This document shows, piece after piece, positions 20,002 to 33,457 of a stretch of 64,000 nucleotides of DNA (positions within the stretch are counted from its first letter, which is position 1; every line of letters begins with the position of its first letter). The DNA is from Zingiber officinale (lineage: Eukaryota > Streptophyta > Magnoliopsida > Zingiberales > Zingiberaceae), in contig NC_055996.1 in NCBI RefSeq assembly GCF_018446385.1, forward strand, positions 12,697,317 to 12,761,316, written 5' to 3'. The translations under genes and the position numbers were made by a program. Below the pieces are notes generated by a model, which saw only the letters and a list, made by a program, of their open reading frames with translations, ran no database searches and was not told the origin of the DNA.

Positions 20002-22360
20002 GATGTTTGACAATACCACAATAACACTTACAATCCCACATGTAAGTTAGGCTAATCCTATAGCCTCCTTCTTCATGCCACTAGGTAATGAACCCATAAA
20101 TTAAGCTTTTCATTCTCCCCCTAAGAGGGCAAACTCCCTCTAGGTAATGAAAACCTAACTTACTTCCTTTCATTCTCCCCCTATTGGCACACATCAACCC
20201 CCTACTAATAAAACACATCAACCCGTCTTTGGACACACATCAACCTATGCTCCAATTTTGGGCACACTTCAACAACTCCATTTGTTGAAGACTCTCCCCC
20301 TGAAGAGTTGCTCATCGTGATCACAATTTCACTCATTGTGATCAACTCAATATTGAAGGTCTCATACCCTTCATTATCCTTAACTTCTCCCTCAATGTTG
20401 ACAAATACCCAACCTTGAGCATTTTCAACCACTTGAGTTGCCACTTGAGATGATGAGGATATCCACTCCCCATTTATCCACATTTCAAGTTTAAATGCTC
20501 AACCTTGAGCAAGTTCACAACAGAAGGTTAACCACCTTCCAAGGTTCATGAAAAATAATTTTCATGTCTTTAAAGAGTCCCTCCCCCTAAAGACATGGTG
20601 GTAACTTCTGTCATTGCACCAACAATGACTTGGAATCCCTAAACCATTAGGAAAACCAATTTTAGAAGTTTTGAGGTTCAAATATTCAAAATTTGAAACA
20701 AACCTCAACCTAAACTTCAACTTAGCCTTCCTTAACCAATCCATCCTTGTTTTCACATGAAAACACCCTTTTTATGTATACAAATATATTTTATGGGTTT
20801 GGAATGGTTACCTAGACTAAAATCGGTTCAAAGATGCTGAAATCAGGCCTTCCCAGCCAAAATCAGCAACTTGGATCGATTGGAGTTGGGTTCCAATCGA
20901 TTGAACCTCTCTGAATCGATCCACTGATCAATTCAGACACCCTGGATCGATCGACTGATCGATCCAGCGAGCTTCTGCTCGCGGGAAATGCCTCCTGAAT
21001 CGATCCATGGATCGATTCAGGCACTCCAATCGATCCATGGATCGATCGGAGCTCTGATAGTTGCTGAAATTCCATTTCAGTCAACTTCAGAAACCCCTAG
21101 AAAATTCTACAAAAATCCAAAAATTATGAAATTTCGTGTAGACATTGTTTAGGGCATATATTATCAAGGAAAAATAGTTTTCTATGAAAATACATCATAT
21201 TTTCAAAGATTGACACAAACTTGAAAACTTGCAAAAACTTTAGTGTTTTCTTCAAGTTTGTGTCTAACTATTCAATGGTGATTACTATCAAAAGATAGCC
21301 TTCACCAAGGTTTTCCAAAATCATTTTGAAAACTTTTTCAAAACCAATATCCCACCATATTCCTTGGGCTTAATGCACATGACTTGTACATTAGCTTTCC
21401 CAATGATGGGAAAACACATATCTATGTGTTTTGATGAAACTAAAACTCAAAAGAATGCACTAAATCAACATCTTGAGTTTTGTTCATCATCCTAACATCT
21501 CACTTGTATCTAATGTGCACTAAAACACATACAAGTCATCTTATAGGTCTTTGTGAGATGTAGAGATTTTGGTTTTTGCCCTAATCTAGGGATCATGCAT
21601 ATCTATCTAGGCATTTTGGAGATATTAGACACCCACCTAGGATGTCACTTGTTAATAAGTGTTGTTAAATGCCTTTTGTCCTTAATTACAAGGAATTAAA
21701 CTAATGCATGATAATGTTATGGCATACATCAAAAGGAAATAATTTTCAAAAGAAAATATCCTATAACTACATGATGTATGAATGTCATGACATGGTATTT
21801 TTGTATTTTTCATAATAAGTCATGAATGCAAAAGTAGACATGATGTCATGGCATATGATGGGCAAACAATCATGGCAAGATTTAGCATAAATAAAATATA
21901 CCTAGATTAACTATCTAAGTATCCTTAAAACCTTAGCTAAACTTACAACTTAAACCTAGATTGCCCTTAAGTGCGTCAAGAAACGCCAAAACCTAAATTG
22001 GCATTTCTAATTCCCTTGATTAATTTATGCCAATTGAAATTAAGCATATTCCTCAAATGTTGGCATATTTCATTTTTCCACAAGAGTAGCACTTTAAAGT
22101 TAAGGCCCGGATTGCCTTAAATTTCCTAAGAACATACCAAAATCCCAACTTGGTAGCTCTTATGAATTTCCCAATATGTGCCTTTTAAGATTAAAATCAA
22201 ATTTTCACCACTAGGCACATTTTACTCTTTCAAGGAGTAAATAATAGTTCCATTTCATTTTCAAAGGTTAACAAAAACCTTGAAAATGCTCCTTGAGTGT
22301 CAATTTCCTCAAAGTTGGGTTAACTACCCTTCTAATTGGAGTTGACACTCTCTAACCCAT
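20002..22360 (-). other. Element C noncoding internal region
   Basis: No pol remains. Several CTCCCCCT tracts (near 20116, 20177, 20293, 20581) are the complements of polypurine tracts. At 20873-21050 there is a palindrome array (GGATCGATCGACTGATCGATCC type) matching the family motif of this element's own LTR. The stretch 21360-22360 aligns in style with 10480-11340 of element B read in the opposite direction (stock phrases such as TTGAGGAAATTGACACTCAAGG). Confidence 0.75.
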
Positions 22361-24131
22361 TTATGGGGTAGAGAAGATGCTCCTAGGAACCCAACACCTA
22401 TTGGTGCTCCTTGGATGCTCTAGGTACTCACTAGGGATAACTTCCCTAGATACCTTCCTAGTGACCTTGTTAGTGACTTTCTTAGACTTCTTAGAAGTCT
22501 TAGTCACTTTGGTTGCAAAAATACTCTTAGGGATGACTTCCCTAGTATTCTTGACTTGACCACTAAACCTAGGGTTTGTTCCATAACTATATGGAACCCT
22601 ATGATAACTAGGCACATCCTTCTTAGCCTTTGGTTTGTATCCCAAACCTCTATGGCTATTTGATGGCTTTGACTTTCCTAGCCCTAGGTTTTGCTCATTT
22701 TGCCCTTTTAGGATATTTTCCATCCTTTTTAGGGTCTTTTCCATTTTATCAAGTCTTGATCTCAAGACTTGATTTTCTATCATTAAATCCTTAGAATTTG
22801 GTTTTTCATTAAGTCCATGAGCATTTTGGTTTCTCGGCTTGTATCTAAAATCCTTAGAGTTATTGCCTAGACTTTTACCTACATTCCTAACCCTAGGAGT
22901 GATAGTCTTAGCATGTAGGGCCACATGCTTTTCCTTAAAGCCCTCATGCTTTCTATTCTTATGGTAAATTGTATTAAAATGATAAAAGTTAGACCTATCA
23001 TGCTTTTTACCATAATAAAAAGGAGTATGCTCAATAAATGTTACCTTCTTCTTTACCTTGGAGGCTCCCCCTTGACTAGTGCCTCCTTGAGCCTTGACCC
23101 TCTTCTTCCCCTTGGGGCATTGACTACGATAATGCCCCTTTTGATTGCAAGAGAAGCATATAATATGCTCCTTGCTCTTCTTTGTTGGGAATGGCCTCCT
23201 TGGGCTTCACCTTGCCCTTTTGTGCCACTTGGCCCTTCTTCTTGGCTAATTTAGGGCACTTGCTCTTGTAGTGCCCATGTTCCCTACATTCAAAGCATAT
23301 AATATGATTTTATTATTAATTGAAATATTTATACCTTTGCTTGTAGGGGTGGCATCTTTTCTTTGGATCCGGAGGTAGAAGCTTCCTCTTGATCGGACCT
23401 TGATTCTCCTCCATTTGATTTTTCTTGACTTGTGGAGGTAGAAGCTTCTTCCTCCTCTTCTTCTCTTGACCCGGATGTAGAAGCTTCTCCTTCTTCTTGA
23501 TCCGGCGTCACCAAGGATTGCTCCCCTTCAATCCTAGAGGTGGAGGCTTCATCATCTTGAATATGAAACAAGGAGTATGCTCTCTCCTTGTTCCCTTCGT
23601 TGCATTCCCTTGAGGATGAAGCTTCTTGGATTTCCTCTTCTTGGAGGTTGAGCATTTTCAACCTCGGAATCCTCCTCTTGGTCTTGCTCCAAAGAGTCAC
23701 CCTCTGGATTCTTCTTGATCTTGTACAGTGGAGGGGATCTCTTCATGAAGCTTGGCCAATTTGCTCCAAAGCTCCTTGGCATCTTCGAATTCTCCAACTT
23801 GAGCCAAGATGTGGCTAGGCAATAAGTTGACCAAAAGCTTGGTCACTTTGTCATTTGCCTCGCCCCTTTGAATTTGCTCCGAGCTCCATCTGCTTTTCTT
23901 TAGAAGCTTGCCCTTGGAGTTCGTTGGAGCTTTGAAGCCTTCCATTAGAGCAAACCATTGCTCTATCTCCATCATAAGAAAATTTTCGATTCTTGATCTC
24001 CAAGAATCGAAGCTTGCCGATGTGTATGGTGGAGCTACCCTTGTGTCAAATCCAAGTACATCTTGGAATTGCATCTTGAAGTTGAGCTTGATAAAATCTT
24101 GAACTTGAAGAAATTGCTTCAACTTCTTCAC
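22361..24131 (-). pseudogene. gag: Element C Gag, broken by frameshifts
   Basis: The N-terminal UBN2-type part is at 24131-23697 (FDSWRSRIENFLMMEIEQW, KELWSKLAKLHEE). The frame then shifts near 23700 into an acidic EEASTS-rich linker (to 23329). After a stop come two canonical zinc knuckles in other frames near 23285 (CFECREHGHYKSKC) and 23150 (CFSCNQKGHYRSQC). A last open part, 22924-22361, has a coiled coil (ENQVLRSRLDKMEKTLKRME) and ends CWVPRSIFSTP. Each block matches element B Gag in order. It is no longer translatable as one protein. Confidence 0.85.
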
Positions 24132-24193
24132 CCTCTAGCTTTTCTTGTTACGCTTGACCCTTCCGGCGATGATTCCGGTGAAGAGCAACCTCG

Positions 24194-24205
24194 CTCTGAT
24201 ACCAC
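24194..24205 (-). other. Element C primer binding site
   Basis: GCTCTGATACCA on the plus strand, the complement of TGGTATCAGAGC, two bases from the 5' LTR. Confidence 0.92.
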
Positions 24206-24207
24206 TT

Positions 24208-25732
24208 GTTAGGACCAAAAGTAGCTAGAGGGGGGGGTGAATAGCTCGTCGCGTTCGCTCGGTGCGCTTCGTTGCTTGGCGTTGCTTGTTTCTTCTTGGA
24301 TGTGCAGCGGAAAATACAGAAACAAACACAAACACGCTAACACTAGGATTTTACTTGGTATCCACCTCACAAGAGGTGACTAATCCAAGGATCCACACCA
24401 ACGCACACACCCTCCACTATGAATAACACTCCTTTATGGTAACTACCAAAGGCGGAGAAGCCCTACAACACTCTCAATACAAGAAGAAGAAAGGGAAATA
24501 CAAGTTAAGCAAAAGCTTACAAGATGTGCAGTAAAAACCCTAACCCTAACTTCTTCCTCTTGCAATAGATCCGCCTCTTGACTTGGAAAGCCTCCAAGAA
24601 CCTTCAAGAACTGGCGATCACGTGCTTGTAGAGAGTCGTGGAGGAGAATGAATCTGAGAAGAGCTCGTCAAGAGATGCCGAAGACCACGCTCGCCTGCAA
24701 CGCCAGCGGTCGGATCCCGATCGATTCGAATGTTCGAATCGATCGGAGGCTTGGATCGATCCACGGATCGATCCGAGCTTCTGATGAAGCACTGGATCGA
24801 TCCACGGATCGATCCGGCGCTATCGCGGCGACATCGTCCCGATCGATCGGTGATCGATCGGGACCTCTCGATCCACGGATCGATCCGAAGCTTCTGGGAA
24901 GAATGCGGATCGATCGCGATCGATCCACGGCTGAATCGATCCACGGATCGATCCGGCGCAATTTTGCCCAAAACCAAGTCCCAAACCTCCCTAACCAACA
25001 TCCGGTCAACCTTGACACTGTGGTACATCATGCCTCGCATCCGGTCACTCCCTTGACGTACTCGGACCAAGTGTCCGGTCAATCCTTTGACCCACTTGGA
25101 CTTTTACTCGTCGTGCCAGTATCCGGTTACTCCATTGACCTACTTGGACTCCCACGGATGTCTGGTCAACCTTGACCCATCTGGACTTCCTTCCTTGCCA
25201 AGTATCCAGTCAATCCTTTGACCTACTTGGACTTCCCAACACCAGATGTCCGATCATCCTTGATCCATCTGGATTTCCTTCCTTGCCAAGTATCCAGTCA
25301 ATCCTTTGACCTACTTGGACTTCCCAACACCAGATGTCCGATCATCCTTGATCCATCTGGATTTCCTTCCTTGCCTGGCTTCACTCACCAGGACTTTCAC
25401 CTAGCTTCACTCACTAGGGTTTTCCATCTGCCTAGCTTCACTCACTAGGACTTTCACCTGGCTTCACTCACCAGGATTTCCTTCTGCCTAGCTTCACTCA
25501 CTAGGACTTTCACCTGGCTTCACTCACCAGGATTTCCTTCTGCCTAGCTTCACTCACTAGGACTTTCCTTCTGCCTGACATTCCAGTTAGGACTTCCCAG
25601 TCAAGTATCCAGTCAACCTTGACCTACTTGACTCTTCTTCAATCAATATCTTATTGTCAAACATCTAAACCCTAACCAAGACTCAGCTTGGTTAACAAGG
25701 TCACCCTTGACCTGAGGGATATTGCACCAACA
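24208..25732 (-). repeat. Element C 5' LTR
   Basis: Partner of 18464-19987. The palindrome array is at about 24713-24957 and the hairpin-module array at 24995-25642. Compared with the other LTR the array has changed spacing and single-base differences, while the flanks are almost unchanged. Confidence 0.93.
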
Positions 25733-25737
25733 CATTT

Positions 25738-27794
25738 GAGGTCATTTCTTTTATACTGACTTTATAAAGGAACAAAGATCTCAGTTATTATGGAAGTGTG
25801 TGCTCTTAATCCTAATATAATAACAAGCACATATATTTGATATTTATTTCTTTAATTTATCAATGGGTGAGATTTAGTTCGATGAATCAATAAGCCCGAT
25901 AAGTTGGGAAATGATACCACTTATAGTGTGTGTTGTTGATTATAGAAGGAAATTGTGTCCTAGAGATACTAGGTTGATAATGTCCCCAAGAGGAGCTCAT
26001 AAGGATTGTCATGTTAAACCCTGCAGGTGGACTTAGTCCGACATGACGATAAGGTTGAGTGGTACTATTCTTGGATGAAGATATTAATTAAATGAGTTGT
26101 CAGTAACTCACTTAATTAGTGGACATTTGACATCTTAAACACAGGGAGACTAACACACTCATAATAATAAGGAGCCCAAAAATGTAATTTGGGATTGGTG
26201 CGGTAGTTCAATAATAGTTCTCTAGTGGAATGAATTATTATTGATAAAATTAAGTTGTGTGTTCGGGGCAAACACGGGATGCTTAATTTTACCGGGAGAC
26301 CAAAACCAATTCCTCCTCTCGGTCCCTATCGTAGCCTCTTATTTATAGAGTACTATACCCACCTATACCCTCCTTCTATTCCCACCTAAAGGGGGCCGAC
26401 CAAGCTAGCTTGGGAATCAAGCTAGGGCCGGCCTAAGCATGGTTTATGGGTGGCCGACCCTAATGTAATTAAAAAGAATTTTAATTTTTAATTTTTATTA
26501 TGTGGAAGATATAATTTATTACAGAGAATTAAAATTAAAATATCTCTCTTTAAAGGATCTACAAAAGATTAAAAGAAAGAGATTAGATCTCTTTTCTTAT
26601 TTGTAGATTAGAAAGATATTTTATTTTCTCTTTAAAAATTATTCACATGTTGAAAATTAAAATTATAGAAATTTTTTTTTATCAACCATGAAGGGATTTT
26701 AAAGAGAAATTTTATTTTTAAAATTTTCGGAAACAAATTAGGAAGTTTTAATTTGTTGATTGAAACTTGTCTAATTTGTCTCTCTATGATGTGGCCGGCC
26801 ATTATAAGTTTAATTGGGAAATTTTATTTTATTTTTCTCAATTAATTCATGTCAAGGAAAATTAAGAAAATTTTATTGTAATTAAATTTCCTAATTTACC
26901 AAGGCTAAGGAATATAAAAGAGAGGGTTGGGGTGCCTTCATAAGTTACAACCTCTATTGTTTTTCTCCCTCTCTTATTCCTTGGTGTGGCCGGCCATCCT
27001 CTTCCTCTCTTCTTCTTTGTGGTGGCCGAAACCTCTCTATTGGCTTGGAGCTCTTGTGGTGGCCGGATACTACTTGGAGAAGAAGAAGAAGATGGAGAGA
27101 AAGCTTGCATCCCTTAGAGCTTGGTTGGTGGTTTTCTTCATCCTTGGTGAAGCTTTTGTTTTGGCCGAACCTAGCAAGGAGGAGAAGAGGGTGTGTTGGT
27201 GATTTTTCATCTCGGAAGATCGTTGCCCACACAACGTCCGAGGTTAGAAGAGGAATACGGTAGAATATCAAGAGGTCTTTCTAAAAGGTATAACTAGTAA
27301 TTTTTCCTTTCCGCATCATACTAGTTATTTTTTGAAATAAATACCAAATACAAGAGGCTTACGATTCTAGTATTTCGAATATGTTTTTCGATGTTTCCTT
27401 GTGATTTGATTGTTCTTTTCGGTTAACCTAAAGTTATTTTAGGAAATTAAATATTAGCTTTCCTTAAAAGATTTTGTCTAGTCGGTGGTGGTTGTTCCCA
27501 TATCCAAGAAGGTCATGTGCCTCGCCACGTCAGTACTGGGAACCAATTATGGAAATTAATATTTAATGGAATTAATAACTTAGGTGATTTGGATCAAACG
27601 TGTAAAGTTCCGCAGGAGATCCAAGTCAAAACCTAAAAGAACAAATAAATTAAGTTTTGGATCAAACGTGTTAAGTTCTGCAGGCGATCCAAAATTTAAT
27701 TTAAAAGAACACATGGTAGCTAGGAAAAGGTTCAGATCTTTGTACAAAATTTTTGTACAGTGGAACCTCTAGGTTTTCCGAGTAGCAACCAACA
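25738..27794 (+). repeat. Element D 5' LTR, second piece
   Basis: Continues the LTR after element C and ends GAGTAGCAACCAACA. It contains GGCCGGCC-type motifs near 26400, 26795 and 26987. Two inverted blocks around AAGCTAGCTTGG occur near 26400. A purine/pyrimidine-rich part sits near 26940-27200. Small frames in it are composition artefacts. Confidence 0.88.
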
Positions 27795-27796
27795 AT

Positions 27797-27808
27797 TGGT
27801 ATCAGAGC
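27797..27808 (+). other. Element D primer binding site
   Basis: TGGTATCAGAGC two bases after the 5' LTR. Confidence 0.92.
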
Positions 27809-28987
27809 GAGGGTTTTGCCTCTGTGTATTTGGTATTAGTTTAATTATGCACATGTCATACATAATTTAGGCAGGTTAATAGTAGGATGTGCTAACTTTG
27901 TGGATGCAGGATCCAACTATTATGGCTTATAGTTTTTTTTTATGTGTGTGATTGGACCCTTGGACATGTCAAGGGCAATTATATGTGTGTGCATGATTGT
28001 ATTATAAAATACAGCAAGAGCTGTATTTAGTTTTTAATAGGATTTTATTTTTGATCTAGTTACATGTACATTCCTTTTATGGAATATAGGATCGATGGAT
28101 GTAAATGTTTATTTTATGTTCGATCTAGTTTACATGTACATTCTTTCGAGGAATATAGGATCGAAAAATGTAAAATTCTATTTATGTCGCGGATCGAATC
28201 TTGCAAAGCATGGAAGTTTTTGAGGACCAGAGGCGCAGCGGAACAAGGAGCAAGATGGATGCGACATCTAGACCCAGTGGCGGTGGCCAAATATGGCAGC
28301 AGCTTGGGATGACAACACACGGAGGATAATCATAGATAAAATCCATAATAGTTGAAAATTAGTTTTTCATTTATTGCTTTTATATTATGCTGTGTGTGCA
28401 TGTTAGTATACAAGTCTAGTAGGCTAGCATAGTTAAAATTCCTCATTTATAAATAACTAAGTGGGAGAGGGATTTTAAATAAATTCCACGGTCTCCATTA
28501 CTGGTTTGTAAGTGATGCAAACAAACTTGCGCGTTGGCTCTGAGTGCCTTCCTCCATATCGGCTGAGCTTGTTTGTGGATCACTAGAACAAACTTCCATT
28601 TTGGATGACTATAGGAAGTTAATTAAGAGCGTGTGATCTTCCCCATCGGAAGGGGCACAATCTTATTAATGGACTTAGTGTCAAGTAATGGTATACACTT
28701 AGGCATGTTTAATAGTATCCTCCCCATCGGAGTCACTGCTATTATTCGTGTGACCAAAGGATACCAACTATTAATTTTAATTGTCAAAAAGTTAGGTTGA
28801 CAAGATAATAAAATTAATGGGTTAAACCCTCCTTTTACAAATGCTGAATTTGTATACGTCCACACTATTGTGGCATACAAAATTCACGGTGTTTTGAGGC
28901 GTTGGTTAACTTAAAATAGTATTGTTTGAGGAATCAATATTATTCTAAATTTAGAGTTCTGACCAAAAGTTATTTGTGATTCTTAGG

Positions 28988-29413
28988 ATGACTTTCAACC
29001 CACTGTCCATCATACTACAACAGAATAGACTTACTGGTCCTAACTACATAGATTGGAAAAGGAACATGGACATTGTTCTTACTGCTGAAAGCTATAAGTT
29101 TGTACTGATTGAACCTTGTCCTGATGCACTCACTGGGGAATCTATCCAAGAGGAGATTGAATATCATAGGAAATGGGTAAAAGCAGATGAGATGGCGCGG
29201 TGTTACATTTTGGCTTCAATGTCAAATGTATTGCAACATCAGCATCAAGATTTACCAACAGCCTATGATATTATGAACAATCTCAAGGAACTCTTTGGTC
29301 ATCAGGATCGGGCTTCTAGGCAAGAAGCCATGAGAAAAATAATGACCGCACCATGCAAGACTCCTGTGAGGGATCATATCTTAAAGATGATGGCTTATCC
29401 GAACGAATACTGA
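28988..29413 (+). pseudogene. gag: Element D gag, truncated
   Basis: Starts MTFNPLSIILQQNRLTGPNY, a typical copia Gag N-terminus (DUF4219/UBN2 type). It continues with WKRNMDIVLTAESYKF, KADEMARCYILASMSNVLQHQHQ and VRDHILKMMAYPNEY, then a stop at 29411-29413. Downstream, gag-like remnants continue in broken frames to about 29780 with lysine-rich KKKK-type codons. No intact zinc knuckle was found. Confidence 0.85.
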
Positions 29414-29789
29414 TCCTTGGAGGAGAAATTGATGGGAAACCCGGATCGATATGATCCTCCAAACACTACCTAGAAGTTTTGAGCAATTCACTGAATTACA
29501 ATATGAACAAAAGGGTATATTCATTGGCGGAACTCCTAACAGAACTTAAGGTTTGTTTAGTCACAATTCTCATATTCACTATTGAAAATGATTCTACTTC
29601 TAAACCGAAGGAAAGAAGAAGAAGAAACAAGTTGGTTCAGCAAAGAAAGTGAATAAATCTCGGAGCGGGACCTAAAGCTGGAATGAAGAAGCAAGGGCAA
29701 GTGCTTCATCCGCAAACAGGCAGGACATTGGAAGGAATCAGAACAACAAAGGTATATCTCGTGCTCTAGTTGTTGAAACATGTTTAGCG

Positions 29790-32700
29790 GTGTTATCTAC
29801 CAGCACCTGGTGTGTAGATACGGGAGTCACTGATCATGTCTGCAATTCCTTGCAAGGGCTCCAGGAAACCCGACGACTATATGAAGGAGAGATTACTGTC
29901 TACATGGGCAATGCTACTAAGGTGGCGGCTGTTGCAGTGGGAGATGTCTACTTATCTTTTAATAGAAATAGAAATTTGGTTTTAAGAAATTATCTTTATG
30001 TACCCAGTTTTAGAAAGAATTTAATTTTAATTTCTAAATTGTTTTTGGATGGATATTCAGTTTCATTTAGTAACGATGTAGTTATTAAGAGAAATAAAGT
30101 GATTATCTGTTCTGGTGCATTAGTTGGCAATTTGTATACTTTAAATCCAATTTCTCCCATAAAGCAAAACATGGAAATTTATAATTCATCTTCTAACTCT
30201 AATAAGAGAAAAGAACCTTTGGAAATGAACCAAGCATATCTTTGGCATCTAAGGATTGGTCATATTAACTTAAGTAGGATTCAGAGGCTTATGGACGATG
30301 GACTTTTGGGTTCATTAGAGTTGGAAAATTTTCCAACTTGTGAATCTTGCTTAGAAGGTAAAATGACCAAGAGGCCTTTCAAGTCTAAGGGGTATAAAGC
30401 TAAAGAAGTGTTAGAATTGGTTCATTCTGATTTGTGTGGTCCTATGTCTGTCCAGGCAAGAGGAGGTTTTGAATATTTTGTCTCTTTTATAGACGATTAT
30501 TCAAGATATGGATACATTTACCTAATGCGCCGCAAGTCTGAATGCTTTGATAAGTTCAAAGAGTACAAGGCTGATGTGGAGAAACGACTAGGTAAAAGTA
30601 TCAAGACACTACGGTCTAATCGTGGTGGCGAATACCTCTTAGGAGAGTTTAGGAATTACTTATCGAGGTCGGATTCAATCCCAACCGTTGGTACACCCCA
30701 ATGAATGGTATGTAATCTAAGGAATAGGACTCTTATGGAGATTGTTAGATCAATGATGAGTTATTCAGAATTACCAAATTCATTTTGGGGATACGCTCTG
30801 GAAACAGCAGTGTACATTCTGAACTTAGTACCTTCTAAATCAGTTTCTTCTACTCCCACAGAATTGTGGAATGGGCGAAAGCCCAGTCTAAGACATATTC
30901 GGATTTGGGGTAGTCCAGCACATGTGCTGAAACCAGATGCTGATAAGTTATAATCTCGTACAGAAGTTCGCGTGTTTGTAGGGTATCCCATAGGAACGAA
31001 AGGTGGTTTATTTTATAGTCCTAAAGACCAGAAGGTCATTGTTAGCATCAATGCCCAGTTTTTAGAAGAAGACTATATAATGGATCACAAACCCAGTAGC
31101 AAAGTTGTTTTAGAAGAACTTAGAGAGGACACGTCAACCTTAGTACCAACAGTACAAGATGAAGTACCACAAGAGACTGCAACACGTGTCACACATGATA
31201 CACAACCACAGACTGTGCCTCGTCGTAGTGGGAGGGTTGTTAGGCAGCCTGATAGATTCATGTTTTTGGGAGAGTCTTCAGACTTGATCCCGGGTAAACA
31301 TGAACCTGATCCCCGAACATATGACGAAGCACTCCAAGATATAGATGCAGCATCTTGACAAAAGGCAATGGATTCTGAAATAGAGTCTATGTACTCTAAT
31401 AAGGTCTGGGAGCTCGTAGAACCACCTGATGGTGTAAAAGTTGTTGGATGCAAGTGGATCTACAAAAGGAAAAGAGGGACAGACGGGAAGGTAGAAACCT
31501 TCAAAGCTAGGCTTGTTGCGAAAGGGTACACTCAGAAAGAGGGAATCGATTATGAGGAGACATTTTCACCGATAGCCATGCTTAAGTCTATCCGGATACT
31601 CTTATCCATTGCTGCTCATATGGATTATGAGATTTGGCAAATGGATGTCAAGACAGCTTTCCTTAATGGAAGTCTTGAAGAGAATATCCATATGAAGCAA
31701 CCAGAAGGGTTTATTGAAAAAGGCAAAGAGCATCTAGTGTGTAAGCTCAATCGGTCCATTTATGGACTGAAACAAGCTTCAAGGTCTTGGAACATCCGGT
31801 TTAATGAAGTAATCCAGTCATATGGATTTATTCAGTGTCCGAATGAGTCTTGTGTATACAAGAAGTGTAACGGAAACGTGGTGGTATTTCTTGTACTATA
31901 CGTATATGATATTTTGTTAATTGGCAACAATGTCAAGGTATTATCGGACGTAAGGGTATGGTTGTCCAAACAATTTGATATGAAGGACTTAGGAGATTGT
32001 GCACACATTCTTGGGATCAAAGTTATAAGGGATCGCAAGAAAAGAATGTTGTGTCTGTCCTAAGCTTCATATATAGATACAATCCTTGCTCGTTTTAGCA
32101 TGCAGGATTCCAAGAAAGTGTTTCTTACCTTTTAGGCATGGAGTAGCTCTATCTAAAGAGATGTCTCCAAAGACATCAAAGGAGATAGAGGACATGAAAG
32201 CAGTTCCTTATGCTTCGGCTGTAGGAAGCCTAATGTATGCAATGCTATGTATGAGACCTGATATCTATTTTGCCGTGGGCATGGTTAGCAGATATCAAAG
32301 TAACCCTAGACAAGGACATTAGACTGCGGTAAAGCATATATTAAAGTACCTGAGAATGACTAGAGATTATATGCTAGTTTACCAAGCAGACGATCTGCTC
32401 CCTGTGGGTTACACGGATTCAGATTTCCAATCAGATAGGGACAACAGTAAGTCTACATCAGGCTATGTGTTTACTTTAGGAGGTGGAGCCATTTCATGGA
32501 GGAGTGTTAAGCAGAAATACGTTTCGGACTCAACCATGGAAGCTGAGTATGTAGCAGCCTCTGAGGCAGCTAAAGAAGCAGTATGGCTCAGGAACTTTCT
32601 AATGGACTTAGATGTGATTCCTGATTTGCCCAAAATCATCACAATTTATTGTGATAATGGCGGTGCAGTTGTAAACTCGAAGGAACCACGAGCTCATAAG

Positions 32701-32890
32701 GCAAGTAAACATATAGAGCGCAAGTACCACCTGATACGAGATATCGTGAAGTGAGGAGAAGTTGTCATCGCCAAGATTGCATCAGCGGATAACCTGGCAG
32801 ATCCTTTCACTAAGGCCCTTCCGGTGAAAGCTTTTGATCGGCATGTGGAGGGAATGAGAATCAGATGTATGGTAGAAGAAATGGCAGCTT
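29790..32890 (+). pseudogene. pol: Element D pol, multiply broken
   Basis: Recognisable order: protease (CVDTGVTDHVCNS near 29812), GAG-pre-integrase (LWHLRIGHINLSRIQRL near 30240, CESCLEGK), integrase (LVHSDLCGPMSVQ, SFIDDYSRYGYIY, RSNRGGEY), RT (from about 31370) and RNase H (GYTDSDFQSDRDNSKSTSGY, DSTMEAEYVAASEA). Breaks include stops near 30702, 30951, 31356, 32061, 32320 and 32752. Two catalytic sites are lost: the RT motif reads YVYD instead of YVDD, and the integrase motif reads RSN rather than RSD. Several stops replace expected Trp or Arg codons, as single transitions would. The element is inactive. Confidence 0.88.
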
Positions 32891-32902
32891 AGTCAATAGT
32901 AT

Positions 32903-32913
32903 AAGTGGGAGAT
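32903..32913 (+). other. Element D polypurine tract
   Basis: AAGTGGGAGAT immediately before the TGTTGGAG start of the 3' LTR. Confidence 0.85.
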
Positions 32914-33457
32914 TGTTGGAGTGTATACTAAAAGCCTAAGCTTTTGTAAACATTTGTTTGAATAAAGAATCACATTTGGTCAAATTATCTACATTTGTTT
33001 GTAGTTGTTCAATAATTTTATATTGTAGATAACATAGTATGTGGTGTCACATGCAGAAGATGATGTTATCAGTACCTTATAAATTATAAACAGTAGCTCA
33101 CGACCAAAATGGAAAGGAACAAACCATTAGAAGGTCGTAGTGTAATTAGGTATTAGTTTATCTTGACTATATAATTACACTAGTACACTCAGAGTGTATT
33201 GAGTAGGACCATTTGAGGTCGTTTCTTTTATACTGACTTTATAAAGGAACAAAGATCTCAGTTATTATGGAAGTGTGTGCTCTTAATCCTAATATAATAA
33301 CAAGCACATATATTTGATATTTATTTCTTTAATTTATCAATGGGTGAGATTTAGTTCGATGAATCAATAAGCCTGATAAGTTGAGAAATGATATCACTTA
33401 TAGTGTGTGTTGTTGATTATAGAAGGAAAATGTGTCCTAGAGATACTAGGTTGATAA
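32914..33457 (+). repeat. Element D 3' LTR, first piece
   Basis: Begins TGTTGGAGTGTATACTAAAAGCC and is cut by solo LTR E after GATAA at 33453-33457. Confidence 0.9.

Larger units (their letters stand above)
18464..25732 (-). mobile_element. Element C: gag-only LTR retrotransposon nested in D
   Basis: Complete 7269-bp element on the minus strand, flanked by CATTT. LTRs are 18464-19987 and 24208-25732 (1524 and 1525 bp, TGTTAGG to CCAACA on the plus strand). The primer-site complement is at 24194-24205, the polypurine-tract complement at 19988-20001, and a broken gag at 22361-24131. No pol is present. Gag, hairpin modules in the LTR and layout show that it is a relative of element B. Confidence 0.93.

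Noticed and set aside
26862-27271. Ser/Arg-rich frames repeated at 33966-34369, 36714-37123 and 17536-17989
   Set aside because: The same LTR segment in D, E and F with purine/pyrimidine bias; both strands open, no conservation of a protein reading.
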